Source: Tannerellaceae bacterium
GTDB lineage: Bacteria; Bacteroidota; Bacteroidia; Bacteroidales; Tannerellaceae
NCBI GenBank assembly: GCA_031257015.1
Contig: JAIRPK010000013.1
Location: 1-64,000, forward strand
Length of the DNA: 64,000 nt
Reading direction: 5' to 3'
Within the stretch, counting starts at the first letter, position 1, and each line of letters starts with the position of its first letter. A program made the position numbers and the translations under genes. The notes beneath the pieces are model-generated. The model ran no database searches and was not told where the DNA came from. It worked only from the letters and a program-made list of their open reading frames with translations. Positions 1 to 9,213 of this stretch are shown here, piece after piece.

Positions 1-126
1 GGCTGGGGTTTCGGTGGCACGTTATCACCCTTCGGCATTATCTGTGCTGATGAGTGTTTCGATGAGTTGCGGGAGTTTTTGAGAGTTGTTTTCCCGGCGG
101 GGGGAGGGGGGGAGAGGCATGGATAA
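1..126 (+). CDS. C-terminal tail of an unidentified gene cut by the window edge
   Basis: An open frame enters from the left edge and runs 41 codons to a TAA at 124-126. It reads like ordinary coding sequence (GWGFGGTLSPFG, then CFDELREFLRV) before a low-complexity Gly stretch made by a run of G at about 100-112. I do not recognise the family. The frame could be chance, because it is short and has no visible start. Confidence 0.3.
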   Translation, partial: GWGFGGTLSPFGIICADECFDELREFLRVVFPAGGGGERHG

Positions 127-288
127 GCAATATGTATCTATTTAAATTAAAATGTTGATTATTTCGATACAATATTCTCAAAAGATTTTAGCTCGTTATA
201 TATAAGCCCAAAATATTCTATTTAAAGGAACATAAATAGTAAATGGCGGGAGAATAATCAAAAAATAAAGAAAAATCCGAAAACCGGC

Positions 289-319
289 TTGTTTAATACA
301 TTGATAATGTATATCTTTG
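289..319 (+). promoter_or_regulatory. Bacteroidota-type promoter for the Panacea gene
   Basis: TTG at 289-291, a 20-bp spacer and TATCTTTG at 312-319 match the Bacteroidota -33/-7 arrangement (TTTG, about 19-21 bp, TAnnTTTG). Transcription should begin near 324. This leaves about 26 nt before the ATG at 350 but only about 14 nt before the ATG at 338. Confidence 0.65.
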
Positions 320-349
320 CGTCCTATTAAACATTAAATGACATTAAAG

Positions 350-796
350 ATGGCATACAACGTATTTGACATAGCAAATAAGATTCTGGCAAAGCCCTAT
401 TCTTCTGATACAGAGGAACTGGTTTCTAATTTAAAATTGCAAAAACTACTTTATTATGAGCAAGGTTTTCATCTTGCTTATTACGGAACTCCATTGTTTG
501 ATGACGATATTGAGGCATGGATGAATGGCCCGGTTGTCCCCGTCATTTTAGAAACGTTTAAATGTTATAAAAACGGTGGTATTGAGTATTCAGGTGATAC
601 GATAACACTAACTCTTAATAAAGAAGAACAATTATTTAACGAAGTTTACACTGTCTATGGAAAGTATTCAGCAACGGGGTTAATGGATTTGGCTTATCAA
701 GAAATGCCTTGGAGCACCACTAAAACGGGTGTGGGGAGTATAATTCCAAGAGAGAAAATGATTGAGTATTTTAAAGGACGTCTGAAAAGAGAATAA
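350..796 (+). CDS. Panacea (DUF4065/SocA-like) domain protein
   Basis: A 148-residue protein made up of a single Panacea domain. The hallmark is KLQKLLYYEQGFHLAYYG near residues 28-45, followed by LFDDDIEAWMNGPVVP. Panacea proteins are known mostly as antitoxins of varied toxin-antitoxin pairs (SocA of Caulobacter is one), and some are phage-related. The start at 350 is preferred over the in-frame ATG at 338, because the promoter leaves hardly any leader for the earlier one. No toxin-like partner is visible on either side: the downstream 354 bp carries no convincing frame and the upstream gene is only a tail. It may be an orphan antitoxin, or its partner may lie beyond the left edge. The domain call is good; the antitoxin role is inference. 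Confidence 0.75.
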   Translation: MAYNVFDIANKILAKPYSSDTEELVSNLKLQKLLYYEQGFHLAYYGTPLFDDDIEAWMNGPVVPVILETFKCYKNGGIEYSGDTITLTLNKEEQLFNEVYTVYGKYSATGLMDLAYQEMPWSTTKTGVGSIIPREKMIEYFKGRLKRE

Positions 797-1150
797 AAAA
801 GCAAGCAAGCACAGAACAAATGATGGTAAATCTTTTATTATTATCCCTATCAAAAACTAATAATAGACATTCGTAGTATTTAAATGAAGACTATCGTTTT
901 ATATATCTTTCATGTGTTGTGTATCTTTTTTAGATATGAATTACGTATATTCGTCGATCTTTTACTTTTAGGGGCGTTTTGTTTTAATTAAGAAGTTTTT
1001 TTTACTGTCTTTTCTTACCATGAGCATTTTTGACAAATTTCGAGCATGAATATGAGAATCCTAAGAGAAATTATAGCCGTTTTTACTTTCTATTCCAAAG
1101 CAACAAGCATTAAAATAATAAATGAGAATAATAAATAACAAGCATTATAA
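797..1150. other. Intergenic region upstream of the polysaccharide export pair
   Basis: 354 bp, AT-rich, with no credible gene. TATCTTTC at 904-911 is a one-mismatch -7 box and might serve the Wza-like gene, but that would give a leader of over 200 nt. No terminator hairpin for the Panacea gene was recognised. Confidence 0.4.
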
Positions 1151-1960
1151 ATGAAAAAGTTTAATCATTTGGCTAAAGTCCCTCTGTTTGGACTTTTATC
1201 CCTTTTCCTTCTGGGTTGCGCCTCTGTAAAAGATGTAGTGTATATGCAGGATGTTGATCCGTTAGTGAAACAAAATATCGCGCAAAATTACGAGATGTCC
1301 ATACAGCGTGACGATCTGTTGGCCATCATGGTTAACAGTAAAAATCCAGAGCTGGCTATGCCGTTTAACCTTCCGATGGTCACTTATCAGCTGGGAACAT
1401 CAAGCAGTGCCTATGGCCAGCAGCGAGTTATGGGTTATTTGGTGGATAACACTGGAAATATTGATTTTCCAGTGATTGGCAAAATAAAAGCGGAGGGGAT
1501 GACACGGACTCAACTGACTTCCATGATTAAAACACGCCTTGTAGAGGAGGAATTAATAATGGATCCGATAGTTACAATTCAGTTTCTCAATTTTAAGATA
1601 TCTGTTATTGGCGAGGTCAATCGTCCGGGGTCTTTTTCAATTAATAGCGACAGAATTACTCTGCTGGAAGCCCTAAGTATGGCTGGCGACCTGACTATTT
1701 ATGGAAAGCGTGACCGCGTAGCCGTCATCCGTGAAGAAAATGGGAAGAGAACGATTCTTTTTCATGATTTGCGCTCAGCCGATCTATTCCTGTCCCCATT
1801 TTACTTTTTGCAGCAAAACGACATTGTTTATGTTGAGCCGAATAGTGCACGTGCGGGACAAAGCGCGATTAACCAGAACAATTCCATTGGCGTATGGCTT
1901 TCGGCCGTATCCGTGCTAGTCTCAGTCGTATCCATGATTATAACCCTCAACAAAAAATAA
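1151..1960 (+). CDS. Wza-like polysaccharide export outer-membrane lipoprotein
   Basis: A 269-residue exporter of the polysaccharide biosynthesis/export (OPX) family, which forms the outer-membrane passage for capsule or exopolysaccharide. A signal peptide ends in the lipobox LLGCAS (Cys about 23). The poly-export domain follows (YEMSIQRDDLLAI). An SLBB domain starts near 150 (ISVIGEVNRPGSFSI). A C-terminal hydrophobic helix (about residues 243-263) probably makes the outer-membrane barrel. The gene ends 4 nt before the Wzc-like gene, so the two form one operon and should work as a pair across the envelope. Length is normal for Bacteroidota members. Glycosyltransferases, flippase and polymerase are absent from the window. 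Confidence 0.85.
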   Translation: MKKFNHLAKVPLFGLLSLFLLGCASVKDVVYMQDVDPLVKQNIAQNYEMSIQRDDLLAIMVNSKNPELAMPFNLPMVTYQLGTSSSAYGQQRVMGYLVDNTGNIDFPVIGKIKAEGMTRTQLTSMIKTRLVEEELIMDPIVTIQFLNFKISVIGEVNRPGSFSINSDRITLLEALSMAGDLTIYGKRDRVAVIREENGKRTILFHDLRSADLFLSPFYFLQQNDIVYVEPNSARAGQSAINQNNSIGVWLSAVSVLVSVVSMIITLNKK

Positions 1961-1964
1961 AAAT

Positions 1965-4346
1965 ATGGAAACAAAACAGGAACAGTTTGACAGGGAAGAA
2001 CGGGAAAGTGAAATTTCACTGGGCGATTTGTTTTATCTCGTCCGCTTTAATTGGATGTGGTTTGCCATTTCTCTTTGTGTTTGCTGCGCGGCGGCATACT
2101 TTTATTTATTGAGCGCACCAGAGATTTACAAACGCACGGCGACGGTTATGATAAAAGATGATACGAAAGGCTCATCCTTCTCTGAATCGGCAGTGTTTCA
2201 GGATTTGGGTATGCTGAATGTAAAGCGTAGCGTGGACAATGAAATTTTGGTCTTTCAAGCCGAGGCGCTGATGAAAAATGTTGTAAAAAGACTTAAGCTT
2301 GACATAAGTTATACACGGAAAGAGGGACTTCGCACATTAGAATTATATACACAATCACCCATATTTGTCCAATTTCTTGACTCAGAAGAATCGGAAGAAA
2401 TCTCGCTAAAAGTAACGCCGTTATCCGATACGGAGGTGTTGCTTTCCGAGTTTTCCGTCGATGGGAATAGTATAAATGCCCTATTGAACGACACTGTTGA
2501 TACGCCGATTGGAAAAATTATCGCGTCAAAGACATTAAATTATAATGATGAATCTATTGAGCGCCCCATAACTGTTACTAAATCAAAAATGGTTGAAGTA
2601 GTCGAGAACTTCCGAACGAATTTAAAGGTGGAAGCTGCCAGCAAGACTGCGACGATTATCAACTTGAGCTTGGAAGATCAGTCTATTCCCAGGGCAGAGG
2701 ACTTGTTAAATACCATCATACAGGTGTATAATGAGGACGCGATAAACGACAAAAATCAAATCATGGTTAACACATCCGGTTTTATCGCCGAACGTCTGTT
2801 AATTATCGAAAAGGAACTCGGAAATGTTGACGAAGACATTGCCGCCTTCAAACAACAAAACCAATTGACGGATATACGCTCGGAAACGGGGATGTACCTC
2901 CAGGAGAGCAGCCAATATACAAAAGAGCAATTGAATTTGTTGAATCAAAAGGAGGTCGCACAATACATTCGCAGTTACCTTACAGACCCCACCCACGGTG
3001 AAGACCTCATCCCCTCTGCCATCAGCGACCAGAACATAGCCGCACAAGTGAGCGAATACAACGAGACTAAGCTCAAGCGCGACCGACTTATCGGTAATAG
3101 CACCAGCCGCAATCCCATAGTCCTTGATATGAATAATTCCCTCAATGCAATCCGTCAAACTATTGTTCGCTCCGTCGATAATCACATTGCGGGAATAGAG
3201 GTGCAAATTAGAAATGTAAATGAACGCGAACGACAAAACACACGCCGCATCTTAGCCGTCCCCTCGCAACAAAAGCAAGTCCTCACAATAGAACGCCAAC
3301 AGAAAATCAAAGAAGAACTTTACTTGTACCTCCTCAATAAACGCGAAGAAAATGCCCTGACGCAGTCTATGACCGAAAATAACGCCCGCGTCATTGACCC
3401 TGCAACCGGCAGTCCACGCCCCATAGCTCCGCGGAAAATGATAATCCTTTTGGCTGCAATCGTCATAAGCCTTTGTCTCCCCGCGGGCGTCCTCTACCTG
3501 AAGGAAACCATGGATACGACAGTACACAATCGTAAAGATGTCGAGAGTGGCACATCTGTCCCATACCTCGGCGACATCCCGCTGAAAGAAAGGGACAAAA
3601 AGCAACCGGCGAACAGTGGGAACTTCCTAGTCACCGTCCGCGAAGGCGGGCGAGATTCCATCTCTGAAGCCTTCCGAATCATTCGCACCAACATCAATTT
3701 CATGCAAACCGGCAAAGCTGCACAAGTCATACAAATAAACTCGTTTAACCCTGGAGCCGGTAAAACATTCACCAGCACCAACCTTGCTTTAAGCGCGGCT
3801 TTAACAAAGAAAAAAACAATTCTTGTAGATCTCGACATCCGCAAGCGAACTCTCTCTTCACTCCTCCATGAAGAACGCAATTCGCCCGGAATAACTCACT
3901 ATTTATCCGGCAAGCGCAACGACCCGCTTGCGTTAATACGTAAAAACATATTCCCGGATATGGACAATCTTGATGTGCTGCTCGCTGGTGTCATCCCTCC
4001 CAACCCAGCTGAACTGCTGTTGGGCGAACCTCTGGATAAATTGATAGAACAATTGAGAGAATTGTATCAATACATTATTATTGACAGTCCTCCCACAGCC
4101 CTTGTCGCTGACGCCAGAATTATCCATCGCATAAGCGACCTCAACATATTCGTCATTCGCGCAGGTCTCTTTGACAAACGTCAGCTAGCCGAACTCGAAA
4201 AAATGTACAGAGAGGTAAAATTCCGCAACATGGCAGTCATACTCAACGCCGTAAACTATAAGCACGCCGGATACGGATACCACTATGGTTATCATTACGG
4301 ATACCACTATGGCAGCTACGGTTACGGTTATGGGAATCATGAATGA
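1965..4346 (+). CDS. Wzc-like chain-length regulator and tyrosine autokinase
   Basis: A 793-residue inner-membrane co-polymerase with a cytoplasmic BY-kinase domain. Transmembrane helix 1 is near 28-50. A Wzz/GNVR periplasmic region with coiled coil follows, then helix 2 near 488-515. The kinase has Walker A FNPGAGKTFTS (about 594-604), Walker A' ILVDLDIRKR (about 618) and Walker B YIIIDSPP (about 703). From about residue 766 the tail is a Tyr-rich cluster (GYGYHYGYHYGYHYG), the autophosphorylated segment typical of Wzc. The phosphorylation cycle is known to control polymer length and export through the Wza-like partner just upstream. Both domains are fused, as usual in Gram-negatives. A strong terminator follows. 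Confidence 0.88.
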   Translation: METKQEQFDREERESEISLGDLFYLVRFNWMWFAISLCVCCAAAYFYLLSAPEIYKRTATVMIKDDTKGSSFSESAVFQDLGMLNVKRSVDNEILVFQAEALMKNVVKRLKLDISYTRKEGLRTLELYTQSPIFVQFLDSEESEEISLKVTPLSDTEVLLSEFSVDGNSINALLNDTVDTPIGKIIASKTLNYNDESIERPITVTKSKMVEVVENFRTNLKVEAASKTATIINLSLEDQSIPRAEDLLNTIIQVYNEDAINDKNQIMVNTSGFIAERLLIIEKELGNVDEDIAAFKQQNQLTDIRSETGMYLQESSQYTKEQLNLLNQKEVAQYIRSYLTDPTHGEDLIPSAISDQNIAAQVSEYNETKLKRDRLIGNSTSRNPIVLDMNNSLNAIRQTIVRSVDNHIAGIEVQIRNVNERERQNTRRILAVPSQQKQVLTIERQQKIKEELYLYLLNKREENALTQSMTENNARVIDPATGSPRPIAPRKMIILLAAIVISLCLPAGVLYLKETMDTTVHNRKDVESGTSVPYLGDIPLKERDKKQPANSGNFLVTVREGGRDSISEAFRIIRTNINFMQTGKAAQVIQINSFNPGAGKTFTSTNLALSAALTKKKTILVDLDIRKRTLSSLLHEERNSPGITHYLSGKRNDPLALIRKNIFPDMDNLDVLLAGVIPPNPAELLLGEPLDKLIEQLRELYQYIIIDSPPTALVADARIIHRISDLNIFVIRAGLFDKRQLAELEKMYREVKFRNMAVILNAVNYKHAGYGYHYGYHYGYHYGSYGYGYGNHE

Positions 4347-4413
4347 AAACTAAATATAGGAAAGCCCCCTCCAAGCATTGCATTTTTATAGCATAAAACC
4401 CCACAAAAAGGTT

Positions 4414-4452
4414 GCCGCCCCCCTGATAAATTCGGGAGGGCGGCGTTTTTTT
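4414..4452 (+). terminator. Rho-independent terminator after the wza-wzc pair
   Basis: GCCGCCC at 4414-4420 pairs with GGGCGGC at 4438-4444, extended by inner CCC/GGG pairs, and is followed by TTTTTTT. It closes the export operon and separates it from pyrB. The rest of 4347-4654 holds no gene. Confidence 0.85.
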
Positions 4453-4622
4453 GTATGCGGTATTGGGAAATGAAAGTGGGCGGAGATGGCAAGAACAACA
4501 GCCACAAAATCACATTTTGTGTATCCGTTCGGATATTTCCAGGCAACAGATGCACATAGCCAAGATGCGGCAGGCGGACTTCGGCTTCTATTACAGTAAA
4601 TACAAGAGTTGAGATTTTTACT

Positions 4623-4630
4623 TAGTTTTG
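4623..4630 (+). promoter_or_regulatory. -7 box of the pyrBI promoter
   Basis: TAGTTTTG fits TAnnTTTG exactly. Transcription should start near 4635. That excludes a TTG-initiated frame at 4628 and supports the ATG at 4655. A clear -33 element was not seen. Confidence 0.55.
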
Positions 4631-4654
4631 TGTAGTAACAATTATATATATATT

Positions 4655-5590
4655 ATGGGGAAAAAAAGTCTGGTTTCTATTGACGAATGTTCTAAGGAGT
4701 ACATTTTGGAAATATTGGATTGCGCAAGGCGCTTCGAGCAAGAACCTAACCGAAAACTATTAGAAGGAAAGGTCGTCGCCACTTTGTTTTTTGAACCTTC
4801 CACACGCACACGGCTGAGCTTTGAGACAGCCGTGAATCGTCTTGGCGGCAGGGTAATCGGGTTTCAAGATGCGTCCACAACGAGTTCGACGAAGGGAGAA
4901 ACGTTAAGGGATACGATATTAATGGTAAATAATTATGCTGATTTAATCATTATGCGCCACTACCTGGAGGGCGCCGCCAAGTATGCGTCGGAGATTTTGA
5001 GTATTCCGGAATTTTCACGTGGAGTGCCGGTGATTAATGCGGGCGACGGAGCAAATCAACATCCCTCGCAGACGCTCCTGGACATTTATTCAATTTGGAA
5101 AACACAGGGAAAACTGACGGATCAGGTCGTTACCATTGTTGGAGATTTGAAATACGGGCGTGCTGTACATTCGCTTATTGCAGGCCTGTGGCACTTCAAT
5201 CCGACGTTCCATTTTATTGCGCCCAACGAGTTGAAGTTGCCGGATGAACAAAAAAGCTTCTGCGACGAGAAAGGGATTCAATATTATGAACATACGGAAT
5301 TTACAGAGGAGATTATTAATCGCAGCGATATTTTATACATGACACGCATTCAGCGCGAACGTTTTACGGATATGGAAGTATATGAGCGCGTGAAAAATGT
5401 TTACGTGCTCAAGTTGGATATGTTGAATGGAAGCAAGGACAATCTTCGTATTCTCCATCCTCTTCCGCGCGTAACGGAGATTGCCAGCGATGTCGATAGC
5501 AGCCCCAAGGCGTATTTCATTCATCAAGCCGGTAACGGTATATTTATTCGCCAGGCTATTCTTTGCAAAGCGCTGGGGATTAACGCCTGA
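4655..5590 (+). CDS. pyrB: Aspartate carbamoyltransferase catalytic subunit
   Basis: A 311-residue enzyme that joins carbamoyl phosphate and aspartate to make carbamoyl-aspartate, the committed step of pyrimidine synthesis. The carbamoyl-phosphate loop STRTRLSFE follows EP near residue 45. Further signatures are [17 protein letters not shown] (about 135), the inter-domain [12 protein letters not shown] (about 155) and [10 protein letters not shown] (about 268). The ATG at 4655 begins [11 protein letters not shown] and lies about 20 nt after the inferred transcription start. The regulatory subunit gene lies 56 bp downstream, so the organism should make the allosteric PyrB-PyrI holoenzyme. No pyrimidine attenuator was recognised in the leader. 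Confidence 0.95.
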   Translation: MGKKSLVSIDECSKEYILEILDCARRFEQEPNRKLLEGKVVATLFFEPSTRTRLSFETAVNRLGGRVIGFQDASTTSSTKGETLRDTILMVNNYADLIIMRHYLEGAAKYASEILSIPEFSRGVPVINAGDGANQHPSQTLLDIYSIWKTQGKLTDQVVTIVGDLKYGRAVHSLIAGLWHFNPTFHFIAPNELKLPDEQKSFCDEKGIQYYEHTEFTEEIINRSDILYMTRIQRERFTDMEVYERVKNVYVLKLDMLNGSKDNLRILHPLPRVTEIASDVDSSPKAYFIHQAGNGIFIRQAILCKALGINA

Positions 5591-5646
5591 AAATTGAGGC
5601 AACATTTAAGTAATAAGAATTTAAACTTGTATAAACAGGTAATAAA

Positions 5647-6135
5647 ATGGAACAGAATGATTCAACAAAACAAGTAGCGGCGATTAAAAACGGAACGGTT
5701 ATTGACCATATTCCACCGGAGCATCTTTTCAAAATCATAGACATTCTGGAGATTGGCGACATGGACAATACGGTCACTATCGGCTATCGCTTGCCCAGCG
5801 GAAAGATGGGGCGGAAAGGGATGATTAAGATTTTCGACAAAACGGAGTTCGACCAAACGGCGCTGGAGAAAGCGGCATTGCTTGCTCCGAACGCCACCGT
5901 GAACAAGATTATTGATTATAAAGTAAGCTTGGATAAAGACGAAAACGGCGGCAAACCTTGCCTTCCGCTACCTGAAAAAGAACTAAGGAATATCGTTAAA
6001 TGTACAAATCCGCGGTGCATTACGAACAATGAGCCGATGCCTACACTCTTTACATGGGTTGACAGGGGCGATTGGACTATAAAATGCGAGTATTGCGGGA
6101 GAAAGATAAAAAAAGAGAATTTTGAACTGAAATGA
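5647..6135 (+). CDS. pyrI: Aspartate carbamoyltransferase regulatory subunit
   Basis: A 162-residue regulatory chain that binds CTP/ATP and clamps PyrB trimers into the holoenzyme. The N-terminal allosteric domain includes KNGTVIDHIPPEHLFKI. The C-terminal zinc domain has all four Cys ligands, C119-x4-C124 and C147-x2-C150 (KCTNPRC and KCEYCGR). Length is normal. It follows pyrB with no terminator between, so the two are co-transcribed; the hairpin at 6321 ends the unit. Confidence 0.95.
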   Translation: MEQNDSTKQVAAIKNGTVIDHIPPEHLFKIIDILEIGDMDNTVTIGYRLPSGKMGRKGMIKIFDKTEFDQTALEKAALLAPNATVNKIIDYKVSLDKDENGGKPCLPLPEKELRNIVKCTNPRCITNNEPMPTLFTWVDRGDWTIKCEYCGRKIKKENFELK

Positions 6136-6320
6136 AGGGAATTTGTTTACATATTCAGGATTTTGGACAATTCCCAATAATTATATTTTTTAACCGTCAC
6201 GACAGAGGCAAAAGCGGAGTTGACGTTGGAAAATCAGTACTTCGTCGAAGAGGTATAACGAAGCAAGAGCAATTATTATAAGTTTTTTTTTATTTTCTCC
6301 ACTTTCATCATTGATAATAC

Positions 6321-6360
6321 GAACGCTGCCAGGAAAATTTCATTGGCAGCGTTCTTTGTT
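6321..6360 (+). terminator. Probable terminator of pyrBI
   Basis: GAACGCTGCC at 6321-6330 pairs perfectly with GGCAGCGTTC at 6345-6354, followed by a weak TTTGTTT tract. It lies about 190 bp after pyrI. Confidence 0.7.
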
Positions 6361-6671
6361 TATTGGTATTTGGGGGACTTCTGAAATTTAGATTTTTCGC
6401 GGATTGCGGCAAGGGCAAAAGAGAGTTTTTGTTTAGGCAATAAGTTTTTTGTTGAAGGAGCAGAACGAAGAGAAATCATTTTTTAGAGGTGGGCGTATTC
6501 AAGGTGTAGAGCTTGCACGTTTACTCTTTTCTCGCAATTTTCCGCGAAAAACCAAGCAGCCCATGAACCCTCTCGCCACGCTTGCCTGTCGCGCTTATGC
6601 TTTTCTCTGTCCATCGCAACCGGCGTAGGCATTTGGGGTTGTGAAGATTGTGTTAGAGCATGTTCGGGAAA

Positions 6672-6768
6672 TGTCCGCACCGGTGCCGACACTTCCCGCA
6701 CCGGTGACGATACTTTCCGCACCGGTGACGACGCTTCCCGCACCGGTGACGACACTTCCGGAGCTGGC
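6672..6768. repeat. 21-bp tandem array with CACCGGTG palindromic cores
   Basis: Four perfect CACCGGTG palindromes start at 6678, 6699, 6720 and 6741, each exactly 21 bp from the next. They are separated by ACGACACTTCCCG-like linkers, and a degenerate fifth unit follows. The linkers vary while spacing and core are kept. A related two-to-three-unit copy sits at 25610-25672. Confidence 0.9.
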
Positions 6769-7041
6769 GCCGAGAGAGAGATTTGCGGAGTTTTTTGTAA
6801 ATCCTGTGAGGCGGGGGTAGTTATCTTTCGAGGTATTCGGGTTGTTTGGCGCGGGCTTGGGCTGGTCTTTTTTTTGCCTGGTGAGAATGAGCGAAAATAC
6901 TGATGTGGACGGGGTGAGAATGGTTTTTAACTGTTGCTCTGTTGCCTGGCTTGAGGAGGCGAAAATTTTTACTGCTGTTCGGTGGCGTTTTTCAGGGAAG
7001 TGCTTTGGGGCGTTTCGCCGTTAAAGTCGGGTAATAATGAA

Positions 7042-7073
7042 GATGCTCTTCACGCGGGTGGGTAAAGAGCATC
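7042..7073 (-). terminator. Hairpin after the protease gene
   Basis: GATGCTCTT at 7042-7050 is a perfect inverted repeat of AAGAGCATC at 7065-7073. It lies about 75 bp past the stop of the minus-strand protease gene. No strong U tract follows on the minus strand, so it may be a weak terminator or an mRNA 3' stabiliser. Confidence 0.45.
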
Positions 7074-7146
7074 GAGCGATGGGGAGAGATGGTTGCCGCC
7101 GAAAGATTGTGGCGGTTGATTTTGTACTTACGGGAGGGGGATTTGT

Positions 7147-8745
7147 TTACGGTTTCAGGATTTTGTTGTATTCCTGTTCATCGTTGATGATGCGGACGGC
7201 GGCCTGAAAGCTTTCGTTGGAGGCGTTCATGATTTGATAATATTCGCTTGTGTCGAAAAGGTCGCGTGCGATGAGGGCTTTGATTTGCAGCGATATTAAA
7301 TCGGCGGACAGGTTAAATTCGTCTTCGCTGAAGGGGATTTTTTCTGCTTCTGCCATGTTTTTCATTTCGTCAATCGGGAGGGATGTAAAGTATTTCCTGA
7401 ATGTGTTTATGTCAGGATATTTGTGTTTGAGTTCCGTCCGGTTAATGTCTACGTAGTTCATGGCGACGCGGTTGATGATGCCGCTTGATACGAGGCGGCG
7501 ATGGTAGTTTGAGTAGCGTGTGGTGTCCAGCGGGATGAAAACGTCCGGCATTATTCCGCCTCCTCCATATACGGTTCGTTTGCTTGCGAGGGTGTTGAAT
7601 TTCATGGAGTCGGGGAATTGAATGCTGTCGGCGTTCATCATTTCTCCTTTGAGGTAGCGTTCGTAGAGTTCGTGCTGATAGGCGGTCTTGTCTCCTTTTT
7701 CGTAGTTTTTTTGGATGCAGCGCCCGCTGGGGGTGTAATATCGTGCGACGGTAAGGCGAATCATTGATTTGTCTGGCAGGGGGATTGGTTTTTGTACGAG
7801 GCCTTTTCCGAAGGTGCGTCGCCCGACGATAACTGCTCTGTCCCAATCTTGAACTGCTCCGGCGAGGATTTCGCTTGATGAGGCTGAGAGTTCGTCTACC
7901 ATGACGACGAGGCGGCCTGTTTCAAAGTTGCCTTTGGCGGTGGAGGCGGCTGTTTCGCGCGGCTGGTTGAAGCCTTCGCTATATACGATGAGCTTGTCTT
8001 TGGAGAGAAATTCGTCGGCCAGTTCGACGGCGACGCCCATGTATCCTCCGCCGTTGCCCTGAAGGTCGAGGATGAGGTTTTTCATTCCTTCTTTCTTTAG
8101 TTTGCCGAGAGAGTTCTTGATTTCGTCGAGTGATTTTGCTGCGAAGCGATTTAGTTTGATATATCCGGTGTTTTTGTCAATCATGTATGTTGCGTCGAGG
8201 CTATATACGGGGATTTCGCCGCGAGTGATGGCAAATTCGCGGAACTCGGGTTCTCCATGTCGCTGGATTTTAACTTTGACGATTGTTCCCCGCGGGCCTC
8301 GGAGGCGTTTTTGGATGTCTGTGCTTTTCATTTTTATTCCTGCGACGATGGAGTCGTTGATAAGGATGATGCGGTCGCCTGCGATTAGTCCTGCTTTTTC
8401 GGATGGGCCTCCGGTGATGACTTGTACGATATAAACCGTGTCTGTGGCCATATTGAATTGTATTCCTATTCCGTCGAAGTTGCCCTGGAGGGGTTCGTTT
8501 AATTCGCGTGTGGCCTCTGCGTCTGAATATTCGGAGTGAGGGTCGAGTTTTTCGAGCATCCCGGTGATTGCATCTTCGACCAGCTTGTTGGTGTTGGTGG
8601 AATCGACATACAGGTTGGCGATGGCGTAGAGGGCGATGGAGAGTTTCCGCTGCTCCATGTTCATTTGCTGGTTTTGGGCGTTGGCTTGCCCGGCGAGGAG
8701 GAGTGAGAACAGAGCGGCGAAGAGGGGTGATATACGATTTCTCAT
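7147..8745 (-). CDS. S41 C-terminal processing protease
   Basis: A 532-residue periplasmic serine protease of the Ctp/Prc type, which trims or degrades proteins from their C-termini. A signal peptide ends near ANAQ (about residue 24). The PDZ domain spans about 80-170 (GIGIQFNM, then GLIAGDRIILIND). The S41 core carries the catalytic Ser in SASSSEILAG (about 288) and the Lys in TFGKGLVQ (about 312). A helical C-terminal extension follows, as in other Bacteroidota paralogues. It lies 12 nt after coaD and probably belongs to the parE-coaD transcript. Substrate unknown. Confidence 0.9.
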   Translation of the reverse strand: MRNRISPLFAALFSLLLAGQANAQNQQMNMEQRKLSIALYAIANLYVDSTNTNKLVEDAITGMLEKLDPHSEYSDAEATRELNEPLQGNFDGIGIQFNMATDTVYIVQVITGGPSEKAGLIAGDRIILINDSIVAGIKMKSTDIQKRLRGPRGTIVKVKIQRHGEPEFREFAITRGEIPVYSLDATYMIDKNTGYIKLNRFAAKSLDEIKNSLGKLKKEGMKNLILDLQGNGGGYMGVAVELADEFLSKDKLIVYSEGFNQPRETAASTAKGNFETGRLVVMVDELSASSSEILAGAVQDWDRAVIVGRRTFGKGLVQKPIPLPDKSMIRLTVARYYTPSGRCIQKNYEKGDKTAYQHELYERYLKGEMMNADSIQFPDSMKFNTLASKRTVYGGGGIMPDVFIPLDTTRYSNYHRRLVSSGIINRVAMNYVDINRTELKHKYPDINTFRKYFTSLPIDEMKNMAEAEKIPFSEDEFNLSADLISLQIKALIARDLFDTSEYYQIMNASNESFQAAVRIINDEQEYNKILKP

Positions 8746-8757
8746 GCTTATGTTTAT

Positions 8758-9213
8758 TTAGTGAATGTTTATTTCAGGAACGAAGGCGGATACGTCTTTG
8801 CCGTATTTAAGCAAATCTCGGACGATGCTTGAACTGATATGGGTATGTTCCGGTTCGGTGAAGAGGATGAATGTTTCGATGCCGGACAGGGTACGGTTTA
8901 CGTCGGCCATGTTTTTCTCATATTCAAAGTCATTAACTGTGCGGATGCCTCGGAGGATGAATTGTGCGCCTGATTTCATGGCGAAATCTACGGTGAGGGA
9001 ATCGTAGGCTTCCGCTCGCACGCGGGGTTCGTTCTTGTAGAGGGCTTTCACGGTCGTTAAGCGTTCTTCAAGAGGGAAGTATGTATGCTTGCCTTCGTTG
9101 ATGCCGATGGCGATGATGATTTCATCAACGAGGTGCAGTCCTCGTTCGACAAGCGATTGATGGCCGATAGTAAAAGGATCGAAAGTTCCGGGGAAGAGGG
9201 CGATTCGTTTCAT
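8758..9213 (-). CDS. coaD: Pantetheine-phosphate adenylyltransferase
   Basis: A 151-residue enzyme that transfers AMP from ATP to 4'-phosphopantetheine to give dephospho-CoA, the penultimate step of CoA synthesis. The nucleotidyltransferase signature [10 protein letters not shown] lies at about residues 9-18 and the C-terminal ATP-binding SSSIVRDL near 127. Its ATG overlaps the parE stop by 4 nt (ATGA), so the two genes are translationally coupled. Length is normal. Confidence 0.95.
   Translation of the reverse strand: MKRIALFPGTFDPFTIGHQSLVERGLHLVDEIIIAIGINEGKHTYFPLEERLTTVKALYKNEPRVRAEAYDSLTVDFAMKSGAQFILRGIRTVNDFEYEKNMADVNRTLSGIETFILFTEPEHTHISSSIVRDLLKYGKDVSAFVPEINIH

Larger units (their letters stand above)
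6361..7146. other. Gene-poor region with a 21-bp palindrome array
   Basis: Between the pyrBI terminator and the end of the protease gene no credible gene was found. Short frames at 6483-6755 (minus) and 6842-7024 (plus) look like by-products of the repeats and of low stop density. The region holds the CACCGGTG array (6672-6768) and a hairpin at 7042-7073. Confidence 0.5.

Noticed and set aside
6483..6755. Minus-strand 90-residue frame with a heptad repeat SSPVREV
   Set aside because: It is the translation of the 21-bp CACCGGTG array; any 21-bp repeat keeps frame. The rest of the frame is not recognisable.
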